Source: JAHRVQ01 sp029941905
GTDB lineage: Bacteria; Pseudomonadota; Gammaproteobacteria; Pseudomonadales; Azotimanducaceae
Length of the DNA stretch: 64,000 nucleotides
Assembly (NCBI GenBank): GCA_029941905.1
Contig: JAPYTQ010000023.1
Location: 1-64,000 of the forward strand
Reading direction: 5' to 3'
Positions 45,304 through 54,961 of the stretch are shown here, in pieces. Numbering within the stretch: the first letter of the stretch is position 1; the number at the start of each line of letters is the position of its first letter. The notes beneath the pieces were generated by a model. It searched no databases, was not told the DNA's origin, and saw only the letters and a list, made by a program, of their open reading frames with translations. The position numbers were made by a program, and so were the translations under genes.

Positions 45304-46371
45304 ATGACAGTACTATCCAAGTTAACAAAGCTGCTCGAAACCATCGACAGCGCACTTGAGGAAGTGGAACAACAACTCCTTCAGGAGTTTGATCGTATTC
45401 GTAACACCCTGTCTGATTCCCGCTTTGAGCCCATCGACCGGGGTATAAAAGTTGCGTTGTGGGATGTTGTTGAGGAACTTCGCCACATGCTTGAGAACAG
45501 TGGTGACAAGGTAAATTTGGAGTTACAGACCCGTCAACACGAAACCGTCTTCGCCCGTCTGATCGTGCTGCGACAGCTACTTAATTCCAGAATCCCCACT
45601 GCTTTTCTACATGAAGCTCACCAAGAACTGGAAACTGCCCGCAAAAAAGTGGAGAGGGAGTTAGCGGTCCAGCGTGGCGAAACCAGTGTCACCGAGGTGG
45701 CAGACGAAGCACAGAACAGAATAGAAAAGCCCGGCTTCTTTAACTTCTTTAAGAAATTGTTTTCCACCAGGCATCCCGAAAAAGCTGGTTCCAACAAGTC
45801 TTTAGTGGAGCAGAAGCGTTTTGAGCTAATGGAAATATACCTGGACAACGGGATCTATTCACCTTCCAGGGACCTGGCAATTATTTCAATTCGAATGATC
45901 GAAGCCGAGGAAAGTGGCGAACTGGACGAGTTGTTAGCCAGTGAAGACAAGGAAGCCAAAATGAGACTCGCATCCGGTAAAGCCCAATTCAGATCCCGTG
46001 AACTGAGTGGGGAAGCCCTTGAGGCTATAGAGAAAAAAGAAAGAGAAATGGCACGATCCTACGGTAAAGCACGCTTCGAGTCCCGTGAGTTAAGCCGTAA
46101 AAGACTCGAGGAGCTTGACAAAAAACAGCAAAACCCTGCGACCAGGGGTGACATAGCCCAATCCCCTGAAGAGATCAGAAAGAAACTTGCTACCCGGGAC
46201 AGAACTGCAACAGGAAAAGCCTCATTCAGTTCAAAAGATATCAAACATGAAATGCCCGCAGTACCTCTCAGACAGGATGAGATCCCGACAAAGCAAGAAT
46301 CACCTTCGAGCAAAGCGGTATTTAAATCAAAAGATGTTTCGAAGCCCCGCAACCCAAAATTTAAACGTTAG
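45304..46371 (+). CDS. Unknown protein with four repeats of a GKAxFxS[RK][DE] tail motif
   Basis: A 355-aa protein. Residues 1-140 are strongly helical and coiled-coil-like (DSALEEVEQQLLQEFDRI). About 141-210 is more globular. The tail after 215 is charged and probably disordered; it carries GKAQFRSREL (225), GKARFESREL (254), GKASFSSKDI (304) and SKAVFKSKDV (336). The spacing between copies is irregular, so this is not a folded repeat but a short linear motif. I do not recognise the family. It stands alone on the plus strand between the TrmB gene and the M32 gene. Confidence 0.6.
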   Translation: MTVLSKLTKLLETIDSALEEVEQQLLQEFDRIRNTLSDSRFEPIDRGIKVALWDVVEELRHMLENSGDKVNLELQTRQHETVFARLIVLRQLLNSRIPTAFLHEAHQELETARKKVERELAVQRGETSVTEVADEAQNRIEKPGFFNFFKKLFSTRHPEKAGSNKSLVEQKRFELMEIYLDNGIYSPSRDLAIISIRMIEAEESGELDELLASEDKEAKMRLASGKAQFRSRELSGEALEAIEKKEREMARSYGKARFESRELSRKRLEELDKKQQNPATRGDIAQSPEEIRKKLATRDRTATGKASFSSKDIKHEMPAVPLRQDEIPTKQESPSSKAVFKSKDVSKPRNPKFKR

Positions 46372-46453
46372 TTTGTTTGCGTTACTCTCGTCGCAAATTG
46401 TCTTCGCAAGTTACCGTAGCAGATTGCCCGTCACAAATGGCTGTCGCCAATAG

Positions 46454-47947
46454 CTACTGTAAATAGCGTGCTTCGAGATGCGACTTGAAATAACCTGCGT
46501 CTAACGTATCGCCTGTTGCCGCCAGCATCAGTTCATCGTAATTCAGGTACTTGCCTTTACCGTGTACCTCGGTCCGTAGCCAACTCAACAAAGGCGTGAA
46601 ATCACCCCGACTGATACTGCCAAGCAAATCATCCACCTGTCCCATCGCCGCCGAGAATAACTGCGCCGCGGTCATGGCACCCAGGGTATAAGTTGGAAAA
46701 TACCCGAACAATCCAGAGGGCCAGTGAACATCCTGCATGCAACCGTCGTGAAAATTACCCGCCGTTGAAAGATCAAAATATTCCTGCATTTTGGCATCCC
46801 AGGCATCAGGCAGTTGCCTGACTTCCAGTGAACCTTCAATCAGGTCTTTCTCAAGTTCATAACGCAGAATAACATGCAGTGGGTAGGTCGCCTCATCGGC
46901 ATCAACGCGAATATAACTTCGTTTCACTTTTGTATACAGTCGATGTAAATTTTCAACATTCCATGCAGGATCATTGCTCAACCCACCAAGAAATATCCTC
47001 TGGGCGATGGGAGTGAGAAATTGCAGAAACTGCTTTGTCCGGGCTACCTGCATCTCCATCAGCAATGACTGGCTTTCATGGGTTGCCATACTCAGCGCCC
47101 TCCCCACGGGCTGATCCCTCCATCCTACAGGCAATCCCTGTTCATACATTGCATGGCCAGTTTCATGGATTACACCCATTAATGACGTCACGAAGGTATC
47201 CGTCTGGTAGCGAGTGGTAATTCGCACATCATCTGGTACACCGCCGCAGAATGGATGGTGGCTGACATCAAGGCGACCATGGTCAAAATCAAATCCCAGC
47301 GACTCCATAACCGCCATACCCAATTCCCTTTGCTTGGCAATACTGAAATCACCGCTGACGGGTAACAGTGTTTCTGAAGATTGTTTTTCAATCACCGCTT
47401 CAATAAAGCCGGGCAGGAAACTCTTTAAGTCGCCAAACACCTCATCTACCCGGGCAGAGTTAACATTGGGCTCATAAGTATCCAGCAGTGCGTCGTACTT
47501 CGACAACCCAGTAGCTTCAGCACGCACTGCTGCTTCTTTTCTCGACAGATTAACAACCTCCGTGAGCAACGGTTCCATATCCGCCCAGTTGTTATCAATA
47601 CGATACTGACGCCAGGCTTGCTCTGCAGCGGTCGTCGCCTGTTCCAGTCTTGCTACCAGATCCGCAGGCATACAGGTTGCCTCTCGGTACACGCGCTTGA
47701 TCTCGCGTAGGTTTGCGGATTGCCAATTATCGAGATCTTCTGTCACAGCGGCTTCAAGCCAATCTGCGATTTTTGGATCTGTCTTCAGGCCATGAATCAC
47801 AACCTGCAGTGCCGACAGTGCCTGACCCCTCACTTGCCCACCCCCGACGGGCATCATCGACGCCTCGTCCCAGTTGGTAATAGCCAGAACATGCTGCAGA
47901 TCGTTGATTTCCCGAAAATGATCATGGACATTCTGGTAAGCGCTCAT
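46454..47947 (-). CDS. M32 family carboxypeptidase (Taq-type)
   Basis: A 497-aa zinc carboxypeptidase. The metal motif HETGH is at 261-265 in GVIHETGHAMYEQGLP; other family segments are DDVRITTRY (239-247) and RVDADEATYPLHVILR. Length fits M32. These enzymes trim C-terminal residues in the cytoplasm. AAGG precedes the ATG. It begins 16 bp after the histidine phosphatase stop would be read, being upstream of it in the same direction... the phosphatase gene ends 16 bp before the M32 start, so both may be one operon. Confidence 0.93.
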   Translation of the reverse strand: MSAYQNVHDHFREINDLQHVLAITNWDEASMMPVGGGQVRGQALSALQVVIHGLKTDPKIADWLEAAVTEDLDNWQSANLREIKRVYREATCMPADLVARLEQATTAAEQAWRQYRIDNNWADMEPLLTEVVNLSRKEAAVRAEATGLSKYDALLDTYEPNVNSARVDEVFGDLKSFLPGFIEAVIEKQSSETLLPVSGDFSIAKQRELGMAVMESLGFDFDHGRLDVSHHPFCGGVPDDVRITTRYQTDTFVTSLMGVIHETGHAMYEQGLPVGWRDQPVGRALSMATHESQSLLMEMQVARTKQFLQFLTPIAQRIFLGGLSNDPAWNVENLHRLYTKVKRSYIRVDADEATYPLHVILRYELEKDLIEGSLEVRQLPDAWDAKMQEYFDLSTAGNFHDGCMQDVHWPSGLFGYFPTYTLGAMTAAQLFSAAMGQVDDLLGSISRGDFTPLLSWLRTEVHGKGKYLNYDELMLAATGDTLDAGYFKSHLEARYLQ

Positions 47948-47963
47948 ATCAAACCTTCTTCAC

Positions 47964-48644
47964 TTAGGTCGGCATCGCGACGCTATCTGTTTCAAACAGG
48001 TGCGCTGAGTCGTTAAAACGCCTGACGGTAATTTGCCCATCCATCAGGACGATATGGCTAATGGACCCATTGTCACAACCATTAAAGGCAAAGGGAGTTG
48101 ATCCCGTCGCTTCAGCGAGTATGTGGCCCACAATACCCCCGTGGACAAAAGCGACAACCAGCTGGTCGGGGTGCTTCTCCGCAATTCTACCCAGGGCTCC
48201 GGACACCCGGGCGCGCAAACTGTCATGGGACTCAGCTCCGGGAATCGCATCCCATCGCTGCTCGCGTTGCATTTGTTGATAAACGGGATCGTTCTCATAA
48301 GCCTTAATTCGAAACACACCACCTTCCCACTGTCCCAGATGAACCTCTCTCAGTTCCCGTTCCTCAACGGGATTCATAACCAGGTGTCGCGCCAGGGGTG
48401 CAGCGGTCTCGTGAGTTCGGCACAAATTCGTCACGTAAATAGCATCTATCGGCTGATGCCTTAGACGCTGGCCGACTCGTTTCGCCTGTTCGCGCCCTGC
48501 CTCTGCCAGCTCCGGATCACCCTGACCGTCGATTAACGGGAACGGTTCACCAGGTAAGGCAGCCCTGCTTTCGCCATGACGGACCAATAGCACCTCAGTG
48601 GCACCGGGGGGTCGGCTAAAACGTTGCTGGCGATATTCTTTCAT
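47964..48644 (-). CDS. Histidine phosphatase superfamily protein
   Basis: A 226-aa phosphatase. VLLVRHGESRAALPG holds the catalytic RHG, YVTNLCRTHETAAPLA the second Arg region, and VVAFVHGGIVGHILAE the second catalytic His. Substrate is unknown; the family includes phosphoglycerate-mutase-like and SixA/CobC-like enzymes. AGGA precedes the ATG. Its stop codon is 16 bp upstream of the M32 carboxypeptidase gene. Confidence 0.92.
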   Translation of the reverse strand: MKEYRQQRFSRPPGATEVLLVRHGESRAALPGEPFPLIDGQGDPELAEAGREQAKRVGQRLRHQPIDAIYVTNLCRTHETAAPLARHLVMNPVEERELREVHLGQWEGGVFRIKAYENDPVYQQMQREQRWDAIPGAESHDSLRARVSGALGRIAEKHPDQLVVAFVHGGIVGHILAEATGSTPFAFNGCDNGSISHIVLMDGQITVRRFNDSAHLFETDSVAMPT

Positions 48645-48758
48645 GGTTTATCCTGGCGTTGTATGCCCGGAGATACTACCAGATTCCAATTCACATTTTG
48701 TGTTCAGACCGGCAACTGGTTTAGGATCAATTTTAAGAATTCGCTATGAGGATTGAAG

Positions 48759-50309
48759 ATGGGTTGGGATAAAGAAATCGATGAGCTGAAACACCGGAAT
48801 TCGCTGGCAGAGAAAATGGGTGGTGCGGATAAAGTAGCGCGCCAGCATGAGTTCAACAAGTACACGATCCGGGAGCGAATTCAGAAAATCGCCGACGCTG
48901 GCTCTTTCCATGAAATCGGCAAGCTCGCTGGCGTTGCAAACTACGACGAAGATGGCAACCTGGTCGATTTTACTCCCTCCAACTTCATCTTTGGTACGGC
49001 AGAAATAGAAGGGCGACCATTAATCGTATCGGGGGACGATTTTACAGTCCGCGGTGGCAGCGCGGATGCCTCAATTCCCGGAAAAAGAGCACAGGCAGAA
49101 GGCCTGGCGGCAGAGTTACGATTACCGCACGTCCGCCTGGTAGACGGCATGGGAGGTGGCGGTTCGGTAAAAACAATTGAAATGTCCGGACGCACCTATA
49201 TTCCAGGACTGAGCGGATGGGAAGTTGTGGTTAACCATCTGGGGATTGCGCCATCGGTTTCACTGGCACTGGGCTCCGTGGCCGGAATTGGCGCTGCCAG
49301 AGTTGCAACCTCTCACTATTCCGTCATCGTAAAAAAGAGTGCACAGATGATGATTGCCGGTCCTGCTCTGGTTGATTGGGCAAGTCTTGGGAATGTCAGC
49401 AAAGAAGAACTGGGCGCAAGCAAGATCCACACGCGTAATGGTGCGATAGACGACGAGGTGCAATCTGAGGAAGAAGCCTTTGAAAGAGCGATGCAATTTC
49501 TTTCCTACCTGCCCACCAGCGTGGATGAATTATCGCCTCGATCCGAAAATTCAGATCCGGTGGATCGGCGAGACCAGGCACTGCTGTCAACTGTGCCAAA
49601 AGATGCCCGCAAGGTTTATAAAATGAGGCCCGTGATCAACTCCGTGGTAGATAACGGTTCTTTCTTTGAGATAGGCAAGAAATGGGGCAAGTCTGTTATT
49701 TGCGGTCTGGCACGTCTGGATGGCATCGCCGTCGCCGTCTTCGCAGAGGACCCGATGGTTTATGGTGGTGCCTGGACCGCCGATGCCTGCCGTAAACTCA
49801 TTCGCCACTGTGACCTGGCCTCAACATTTCACCTGCCGCTGGTTCACCTTGTCGACTGCCCTGGATTTTTAATTGGCAAACAATCAGAAGACAGCGCCAC
49901 TATACGAGTCGGCTCCCAGGCACTGGCGGCTCTTGGCCAGACAACCGTGCCATTTTGCAGTGTCGTGATTCGGAAAGCATTCGGTGTTGCCGGTGCTGCC
50001 AATAGTAAACCCGGCAGCCAACATTTCCGCTTTGCCTGGCCTTCCGGTGATTGGGGTTCGTTGCCTATTGAGGGAGGTATCGAGGTCGCTTACAAGGCTG
50101 AAATCGCCGAGGCCGATGATCCCGATGAACATCTCGCAAAAATTAAGGAAAGACTCAACAGGCTTCGCTCACCTTATCGGTCTGCAGAATTTTTCGAAAT
50201 CGAGGAGATCATTGACCCGAGGGATACGCGGGTTAATTTATGTCGTTGGGCAAATCTGGCAGTAAAGACTTTGAAAACAGGGCCAACCTCATTCAGCTAT
50301 CGGCCCTGA
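48759..50309 (+). CDS. Acyl-CoA carboxylase carboxyltransferase (propionyl/methylcrotonyl-CoA carboxylase beta-like)
   Basis: A 516-aa biotin-dependent carboxyltransferase subunit. Typical parts are the N-terminal DELKHRNSLAEKMGGADKVARQH, FGTAEIEGRPLIVSGDDFTVRGGS, and in the second half VPFCSVVIRKAFGVAGAAN and FAWPSGDWGSLPIEGGIE. The partner biotin carboxylase alpha subunit is not in this window. ATG 48759 follows GAGG; a TTG two codons upstream is less likely. The 3' end overlaps the convergent PhyH gene by 21 bp. Confidence 0.88.
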   Translation: MGWDKEIDELKHRNSLAEKMGGADKVARQHEFNKYTIRERIQKIADAGSFHEIGKLAGVANYDEDGNLVDFTPSNFIFGTAEIEGRPLIVSGDDFTVRGGSADASIPGKRAQAEGLAAELRLPHVRLVDGMGGGGSVKTIEMSGRTYIPGLSGWEVVVNHLGIAPSVSLALGSVAGIGAARVATSHYSVIVKKSAQMMIAGPALVDWASLGNVSKEELGASKIHTRNGAIDDEVQSEEEAFERAMQFLSYLPTSVDELSPRSENSDPVDRRDQALLSTVPKDARKVYKMRPVINSVVDNGSFFEIGKKWGKSVICGLARLDGIAVAVFAEDPMVYGGAWTADACRKLIRHCDLASTFHLPLVHLVDCPGFLIGKQSEDSATIRVGSQALAALGQTTVPFCSVVIRKAFGVAGAANSKPGSQHFRFAWPSGDWGSLPIEGGIEVAYKAEIAEADDPDEHLAKIKERLNRLRSPYRSAEFFEIEEIIDPRDTRVNLCRWANLAVKTLKTGPTSFSYRP

Positions 50310-51074
50310 TTCAGGGTTTAGGCTTTTCTCCACCACTCTCCGATGATCTTCAACTGAAGGCGGCTGCATCAAGCGCCTTTGCCGATTTGTGAGATCAGGA
50401 TACTTGTCCGGATCATATCGAAGTTTGCTCCAGCTGGAATGAGGTGGGCTGTATTTGTATAACAAGGTGCGCCGTTCATGTGCCAGCTGCCAGGGTGCTG
50501 TGCCGTGAATAAGGGCTTCAGTAAAGATCAACACATCGCCCCTGTTTAACGCCGGTTGCACCACATAGGGCTCACTCCTTCTAAAATCACGAACGTCATC
50601 CGGTAAATTACGGATAAAGTTGCTCTTATGACTACCCGGGATGCATGTAAATCCCCCAGCACCCTCGGGTGACGGGGTTAGATTGTAAGTCACCACTGTC
50701 AGCCCGTTACGCATAGTACCGTCCTGATAATAGTACCAGTGGTCTGTTTCAAACAATCTCGGCCCACCGTGCAATTGCATCTTGCTGTCACTTTTGTCCA
50801 TAAATAGACAATACTCATGATCTATCCGGACTTTTCTCCCGACCAGTTCCACAACATATTCCAGCACCACGGGGTGATCCATCAGGTCAATAAAGGGTTG
50901 CCCCCACTCGGAAATAAAGTCTTTTCTTCGAAAGGCAGGATCGGAAGGTTGCCGTGGCCAGGTTTCATCGGCCAGACGTGAATAATGGTCACATTCATCG
51001 TGACTCAGTACATCAGGGATGACGATAAAACCCTGGATATCAAATTTGAACTTCTCTTCGTCACTCAACGGCAT
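50289..51074 (-). CDS. Phytanoyl-CoA dioxygenase family protein (third)
   Basis: A 261-aa protein of the PhyH superfamily: FDIQGFIVIPDVLSHDEC at the start, GAGGFTCIPGSHKSNF and ALIHGTAPW with the distal His. The usual HxD is not seen: the position reads TDHWYYYQDG, so iron binding may use a different arrangement or be altered. It lies 1 bp after the acyl-CoA dehydrogenase gene and is clearly co-transcribed with it. Its end overlaps the carboxyltransferase gene by 21 bp in antisense orientation. Confidence 0.82.
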   Translation of the reverse strand: MPLSDEEKFKFDIQGFIVIPDVLSHDECDHYSRLADETWPRQPSDPAFRRKDFISEWGQPFIDLMDHPVVLEYVVELVGRKVRIDHEYCLFMDKSDSKMQLHGGPRLFETDHWYYYQDGTMRNGLTVVTYNLTPSPEGAGGFTCIPGSHKSNFIRNLPDDVRDFRRSEPYVVQPALNRGDVLIFTEALIHGTAPWQLAHERRTLLYKYSPPHSSWSKLRYDPDKYPDLTNRQRRLMQPPSVEDHRRVVEKSLNPESGPIAE

Positions 51075-51075
51075 A

Positions 51076-52212
51076 CTACAAATGACCCTTACCCAGTTCG
51101 AGTTTACCTTTTGCCAGGTTAATCCGGAGTAGATCGCTGGCGCCTTCGACCAATCGCAAGGATCTGACCTGCCGATAGAGTTTCTCCAACGGATGACCGG
51201 TCACCAACGCCTGGCCACCGACCAGTTGCACGCCGCCATCAACGACTCGCCCGGCAGTTTCGGTACAAAATACTTTTGTTGCAATGGTCTCGTTGACAGA
51301 GTTCTCACCGCTATCCACCCATCGAGCAGTGCGATACAAGGCACTGCGACCCACGTAGGTTTCAATCCGCATATCGGCGAATCGCATTCGAACCCCCTCC
51401 CTGTCACCGAGCGGCGTACCGCTACGGTGCGGAGCCTTTAGGTGTTGTTCCACGAATGCCAGCACCCATTGACACATTCCCATGGCCTGGGCAGAAACCA
51501 TCAGGCGTACGTTACCAATATTACCCAACGCCCGGGGCATGCCCTCCCCAATCTTTCCGATCACCTGGGCTTTTGAAACCCTGACATTTTCGTACTTCAT
51601 GGAACTGTGACCGCCTCCTTCCATGGAGGAAAATTCCCTTTCAATCGTGACCCCTTCTGCTTCACGATCCACCACAACCATTGCAGTGCCCGCTTTGCTG
51701 CCGTCTGCCTGCTCTACATTGACTAATATCGAAACGAAGTCTGCGGATGATCCCCCGGTAACATAGGACTTTAGACCCGTGATTAATAAATCATCCCCAT
51801 CGATTACAGCATAGGTAGGACGCGTGGCAGTATCTGGCTCGGTAAAACCAAAGGCACCACGTTTTTCGCCCCTTAACACAGGTTCAAGATAGTCAGTCCT
51901 GAGTACGCCCTCTGCTGAATGGAGCACACCAGGACCCGGGCCAAATACAACACCCGACAGGGGTGAATTGGCAGCGGCCAGCATTTCCCTTAACATTGTT
52001 AACTCGAGGGTACCGGCCGGAGAACCGCCAAAGTCTTTCGGTTGTGTCTTGTAGAAGAATCCGGCTTCCTTGGATGCCTGTCGAACTTTCGCCTGCAAAT
52101 TCCCGAATTCCTGGTCACTTATTTCGACGGGAATGGGTCCGAGGTACTCACTGATGAACTTTTCCATTTCGGATTGTGTCTCGAGTAGATCCTCAGGTAG
52201 ATTGTCTGGCAT
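51076..52212 (-). CDS. Acyl-CoA dehydrogenase family protein
   Basis: A 378-aa flavoprotein. GAFGFTEPDTATRPTYAVIDGDDLLITGLKSYVTGGSSADF is the FAD and substrate region, EFSSMEGGGHSSMKYENVRV a mid-domain segment, and GGQALVTGHPLEKLYRQVRSLRLVEGASDLLRINLAK the C-terminal helix with the expected active-site area. It removes two hydrogens from an acyl-CoA. GGAG precedes the ATG. It is followed at 1 bp by PhyH, and an MFS transporter is divergent 52 bp upstream. Confidence 0.92.
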   Translation of the reverse strand: MPDNLPEDLLETQSEMEKFISEYLGPIPVEISDQEFGNLQAKVRQASKEAGFFYKTQPKDFGGSPAGTLELTMLREMLAAANSPLSGVVFGPGPGVLHSAEGVLRTDYLEPVLRGEKRGAFGFTEPDTATRPTYAVIDGDDLLITGLKSYVTGGSSADFVSILVNVEQADGSKAGTAMVVVDREAEGVTIEREFSSMEGGGHSSMKYENVRVSKAQVIGKIGEGMPRALGNIGNVRLMVSAQAMGMCQWVLAFVEQHLKAPHRSGTPLGDREGVRMRFADMRIETYVGRSALYRTARWVDSGENSVNETIATKVFCTETAGRVVDGGVQLVGGQALVTGHPLEKLYRQVRSLRLVEGASDLLRINLAKGKLELGKGHL

Positions 52213-52264
52213 TTCGTTACTCCAATTACTTCAACTTGGATTCACTTTATCAAACTAGTAGCCG

Positions 52265-53437
52265 ATGAGCACTGATAACAGAAACAACACTCTCGGTGCT
52301 TTCTATACCACGGGTGGATTACGGGAGTTAGTCCCAATTTATCCTTTGTACGCCATTATGTTTGGCGCACATGGTATTTCGGCTTTTGAGCTGTCTTCGC
52401 TATTTTTCATCTGGGCCCTGGTTGGTCTGGTGACTGAAGTGCCCTCCGGAGCCTGGGCAGATACCTACTCACGAAAGTGGATCGTCGTCGCCAGCGGCCT
52501 GTTTAAGTCGGTGGGATTTCTCTGCTGGTTTTTGTGGCAGGATTTTGCCGGTTATGCGCTTGGCTTTGTTTTCTGGGGACTGGGATCGAGTTTACGATCC
52601 GGGGCATATGAGGCACTACTACATGATGTACTCGCCAGTTGGGACGAGAGCAAAAAGTTTACGCTGCACTATGGCAGGATCAGGTCTCTTGCTACTTTCT
52701 CTGCAATGTTCGGTGAAATACTCGGCGGCTTCCTGATTATCTATGGTTATGACCTGGTTCTGCTCGTGAGTATGCTGGTTCCACTGGTGGCAACAATTCC
52801 GTTTATACTGTTCGTCTCTGATGTCAAAAAGGACGGGCCTACGGCAGACCCGGACTACCTTACACACCTCAAGGGAGGTGTAAGGGAAGCCATGGAAAAC
52901 AAATCTATTGCATTTATCTTCCTGGCAACCACATTCCTGATTGTTGCCTACGGTGTATACGATGAATACGTGCCGCCAGTAATGTTCGAGAAAGGATTTT
53001 CGCTATCGACGGTTGCTTTTTTGGCTGCTCCTGTCTTTATGGCGCAAGCCCTCGGTGAGTTTCTGGCATACCGCTTCTCTGGGCTCAGCTTCGATCATCT
53101 GTTGTTACTGATGATCCTGGGCAGTGTGTTTTTGTTGCCGGTGTACTGGTTGGAGGGATATTGGGTTCCCCTGGTCATGATGGGGTTCTTCTTTACCTTT
53201 GGGCTGGCAAGCACATTATTTGCGAGCCAGTTACAGAAAAAAATAGCCGGTGCTTCACGGGCGACCGTCACATCGCTGGTAGGGCTGGGAGACAGTACAG
53301 GTGCGATGATCTGGTTTATGATCTTCGGGGCAATCGCAGAATTCACATCCATGTCAGGGTCGACCAGCCTATTCACCTTGTTGATTATTTTTGCCTGCCT
53401 GGCAGCCCGCAAACTATTGAGACTATGGAGAATCTAA
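52265..53437 (+). CDS. MFS transporter
   Basis: A 390-aa membrane protein with about twelve hydrophobic segments. The loop EVPSGAWADTYSRKWIVVASGL matches the conserved MFS motif between TM2 and TM3. Substrate is unknown. It is divergent from the acyl-CoA dehydrogenase gene, and its last 4 bp overlap the convergent CoA transferase. Confidence 0.88.
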   Translation: MSTDNRNNTLGAFYTTGGLRELVPIYPLYAIMFGAHGISAFELSSLFFIWALVGLVTEVPSGAWADTYSRKWIVVASGLFKSVGFLCWFLWQDFAGYALGFVFWGLGSSLRSGAYEALLHDVLASWDESKKFTLHYGRIRSLATFSAMFGEILGGFLIIYGYDLVLLVSMLVPLVATIPFILFVSDVKKDGPTADPDYLTHLKGGVREAMENKSIAFIFLATTFLIVAYGVYDEYVPPVMFEKGFSLSTVAFLAAPVFMAQALGEFLAYRFSGLSFDHLLLLMILGSVFLLPVYWLEGYWVPLVMMGFFFTFGLASTLFASQLQKKIAGASRATVTSLVGLGDSTGAMIWFMIFGAIAEFTSMSGSTSLFTLLIIFACLAARKLLRLWRI

Positions 53438-54828
53438 CTCCATACAGGGTTGTGTTCACCTAGCTTCGGGGATGGGATACTCCAGCGAGGCGGTGTCTCA
53501 GACATGGTTAACACCGGACCCAGGAATCCAATAGAACCGTGAGCGGATTGCTGTTCCTGCAACACCGCTTCAAGCTCTGAAACGTCGATTCCCAACTCCT
53601 GGTCGCCGGATTCGACTCGCGGCTGTCGCTGCAAAAACATTGCTGATTGACATAGCGCGGCACGAACATGGTAGGAACCACCCATCCTCGCTCGTAAACC
53701 AAGCGCAAGTAGCGTTCCATAGGCCGCGAGATAACCCGTGGAGTAATCACATGCCGCAGCAGGTAGTAAACTCGGTCGGTCACCGCCATGTTCATGGGCA
53801 ATCCCGGTCACCGTCTGCGCCAGTTGTTCCCATCCCGCCCGATCCTTAAATGGACCCTCGTAGCCATAACAGTTCATCGACGTGTATATAATGCCCGGCC
53901 TGATTTCTGCCAGTTGCTCTGCGGCAAGTCCCAGTTTCTCCATCGAACCCGGACGATAGCCCTGGGAAAATACGTCTGCGTTTCTGACCAGGGATAGTAA
54001 CTTATCCTTCTCATCAGCAATCGTCAGATCAAGATAACAACTGCGTTTACCGTGACTGGTATCTTTTACGAACCGATCGACCTGGGGCAGATGTTCGGCG
54101 GTCACCATCAATACATCAGCACCGTGCTCAGCCAATGTTCTGGCACAGGTGGGCCCTGCCAGGATGCGTGTCAGGTCCAGTACCTTAACACCCGACAATG
54201 GCCTGCTCGCCTTTCCAGAGTCGCTCAGTGGGACAGGGTCACTGTCTCCAATCCTGGTAATCTCAATCACCGGTCTCCTGACCATCAGTTCACCATGGGG
54301 GTGAGACAACCATTCCTGCTGACTTCGAACCATGGCACCGCAGGCATTGACCTCTGCAACGGCATTTTCCAGGTCCAGTGCGTCCCATTGTAATAGCGCT
54401 TTTTTGACTGCCTGCAACTCGTAGTCACAATCCAGGATCTTGAGGATTCGTTTCGCCAGGTGTGGCATGCCCATATGAGGGAGGAAATGCCTGCCATCCC
54501 TGGTTGGATGTGGCAAGGAGATACCCGCTCTTGTTTGCCTTGCCAGCCAGGCTTCTTCTGTCGCGGCACCATGATCCTTTAAGTACTCGAAGCTCTTTAA
54601 GGTGGCGGCCGCATGAGTCACATCAATACCCAGCTGTTGTCGGTTTCCGGTACGCAGTTCCCACAGATCGTTAACCGCGACGCCGATGGCGGAAAAAATC
54701 GCCGCCGTCGAATCACCCAGGCTAAACCGGGTCGGCAGAATCGGGTCCTGGCCCGTTACCATAATCTGCTCTGACGGCATCTCGAGTTGTCGCAGGGACA
54801 TCAGTTCTTCAAAAGCAGCATTGCGCAT
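53434..54828 (-). CDS. Type III CoA transferase (CaiB/BaiF family)
   Basis: A 464-aa protein. It has a first half-domain (about 1-200) and a second with GVKVLDLTRILAGPTCARTLAEHGADVLMV, typical of family III. In GYEGPFKDRAGWEQLAQTVTGIA, Glu occupies the position of the usual catalytic Asp; this variant is common among two-domain homologs. It transfers CoA between carboxylic acids. The frame is open upstream to an ATG at 54942, but I prefer 54828 (MRNAAFEELMSLRQL) because this matches the typical family beginning and leaves room for promoters before the divergent gene. Confidence 0.85.
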   Translation of the reverse strand: MRNAAFEELMSLRQLEMPSEQIMVTGQDPILPTRFSLGDSTAAIFSAIGVAVNDLWELRTGNRQQLGIDVTHAAATLKSFEYLKDHGAATEEAWLARQTRAGISLPHPTRDGRHFLPHMGMPHLAKRILKILDCDYELQAVKKALLQWDALDLENAVAEVNACGAMVRSQQEWLSHPHGELMVRRPVIEITRIGDSDPVPLSDSGKASRPLSGVKVLDLTRILAGPTCARTLAEHGADVLMVTAEHLPQVDRFVKDTSHGKRSCYLDLTIADEKDKLLSLVRNADVFSQGYRPGSMEKLGLAAEQLAEIRPGIIYTSMNCYGYEGPFKDRAGWEQLAQTVTGIAHEHGGDRPSLLPAAACDYSTGYLAAYGTLLALGLRARMGGSYHVRAALCQSAMFLQRQPRVESGDQELGIDVSELEAVLQEQQSAHGSIGFLGPVLTMSETPPRWSIPSPKLGEHNPVWS

Positions 54829-54961
54829 CACGAATTCCATGGTCCGTTGAGGTACCCATATCATGCCTCGAACCGAAGTTGCTGGAAAGAGCATCATTTT
54901 TCCTCTACTTCCCAAACAGTTATGCTGCACTGCGTTCATCATTTCATGGTTAGAGAGGAAA

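Noticed and set aside
54840..54942. Longer N-terminus of the CoA transferase
   Set aside because: The added residues are unlike the family and would leave only 19 bp to the divergent DUF6614 start.
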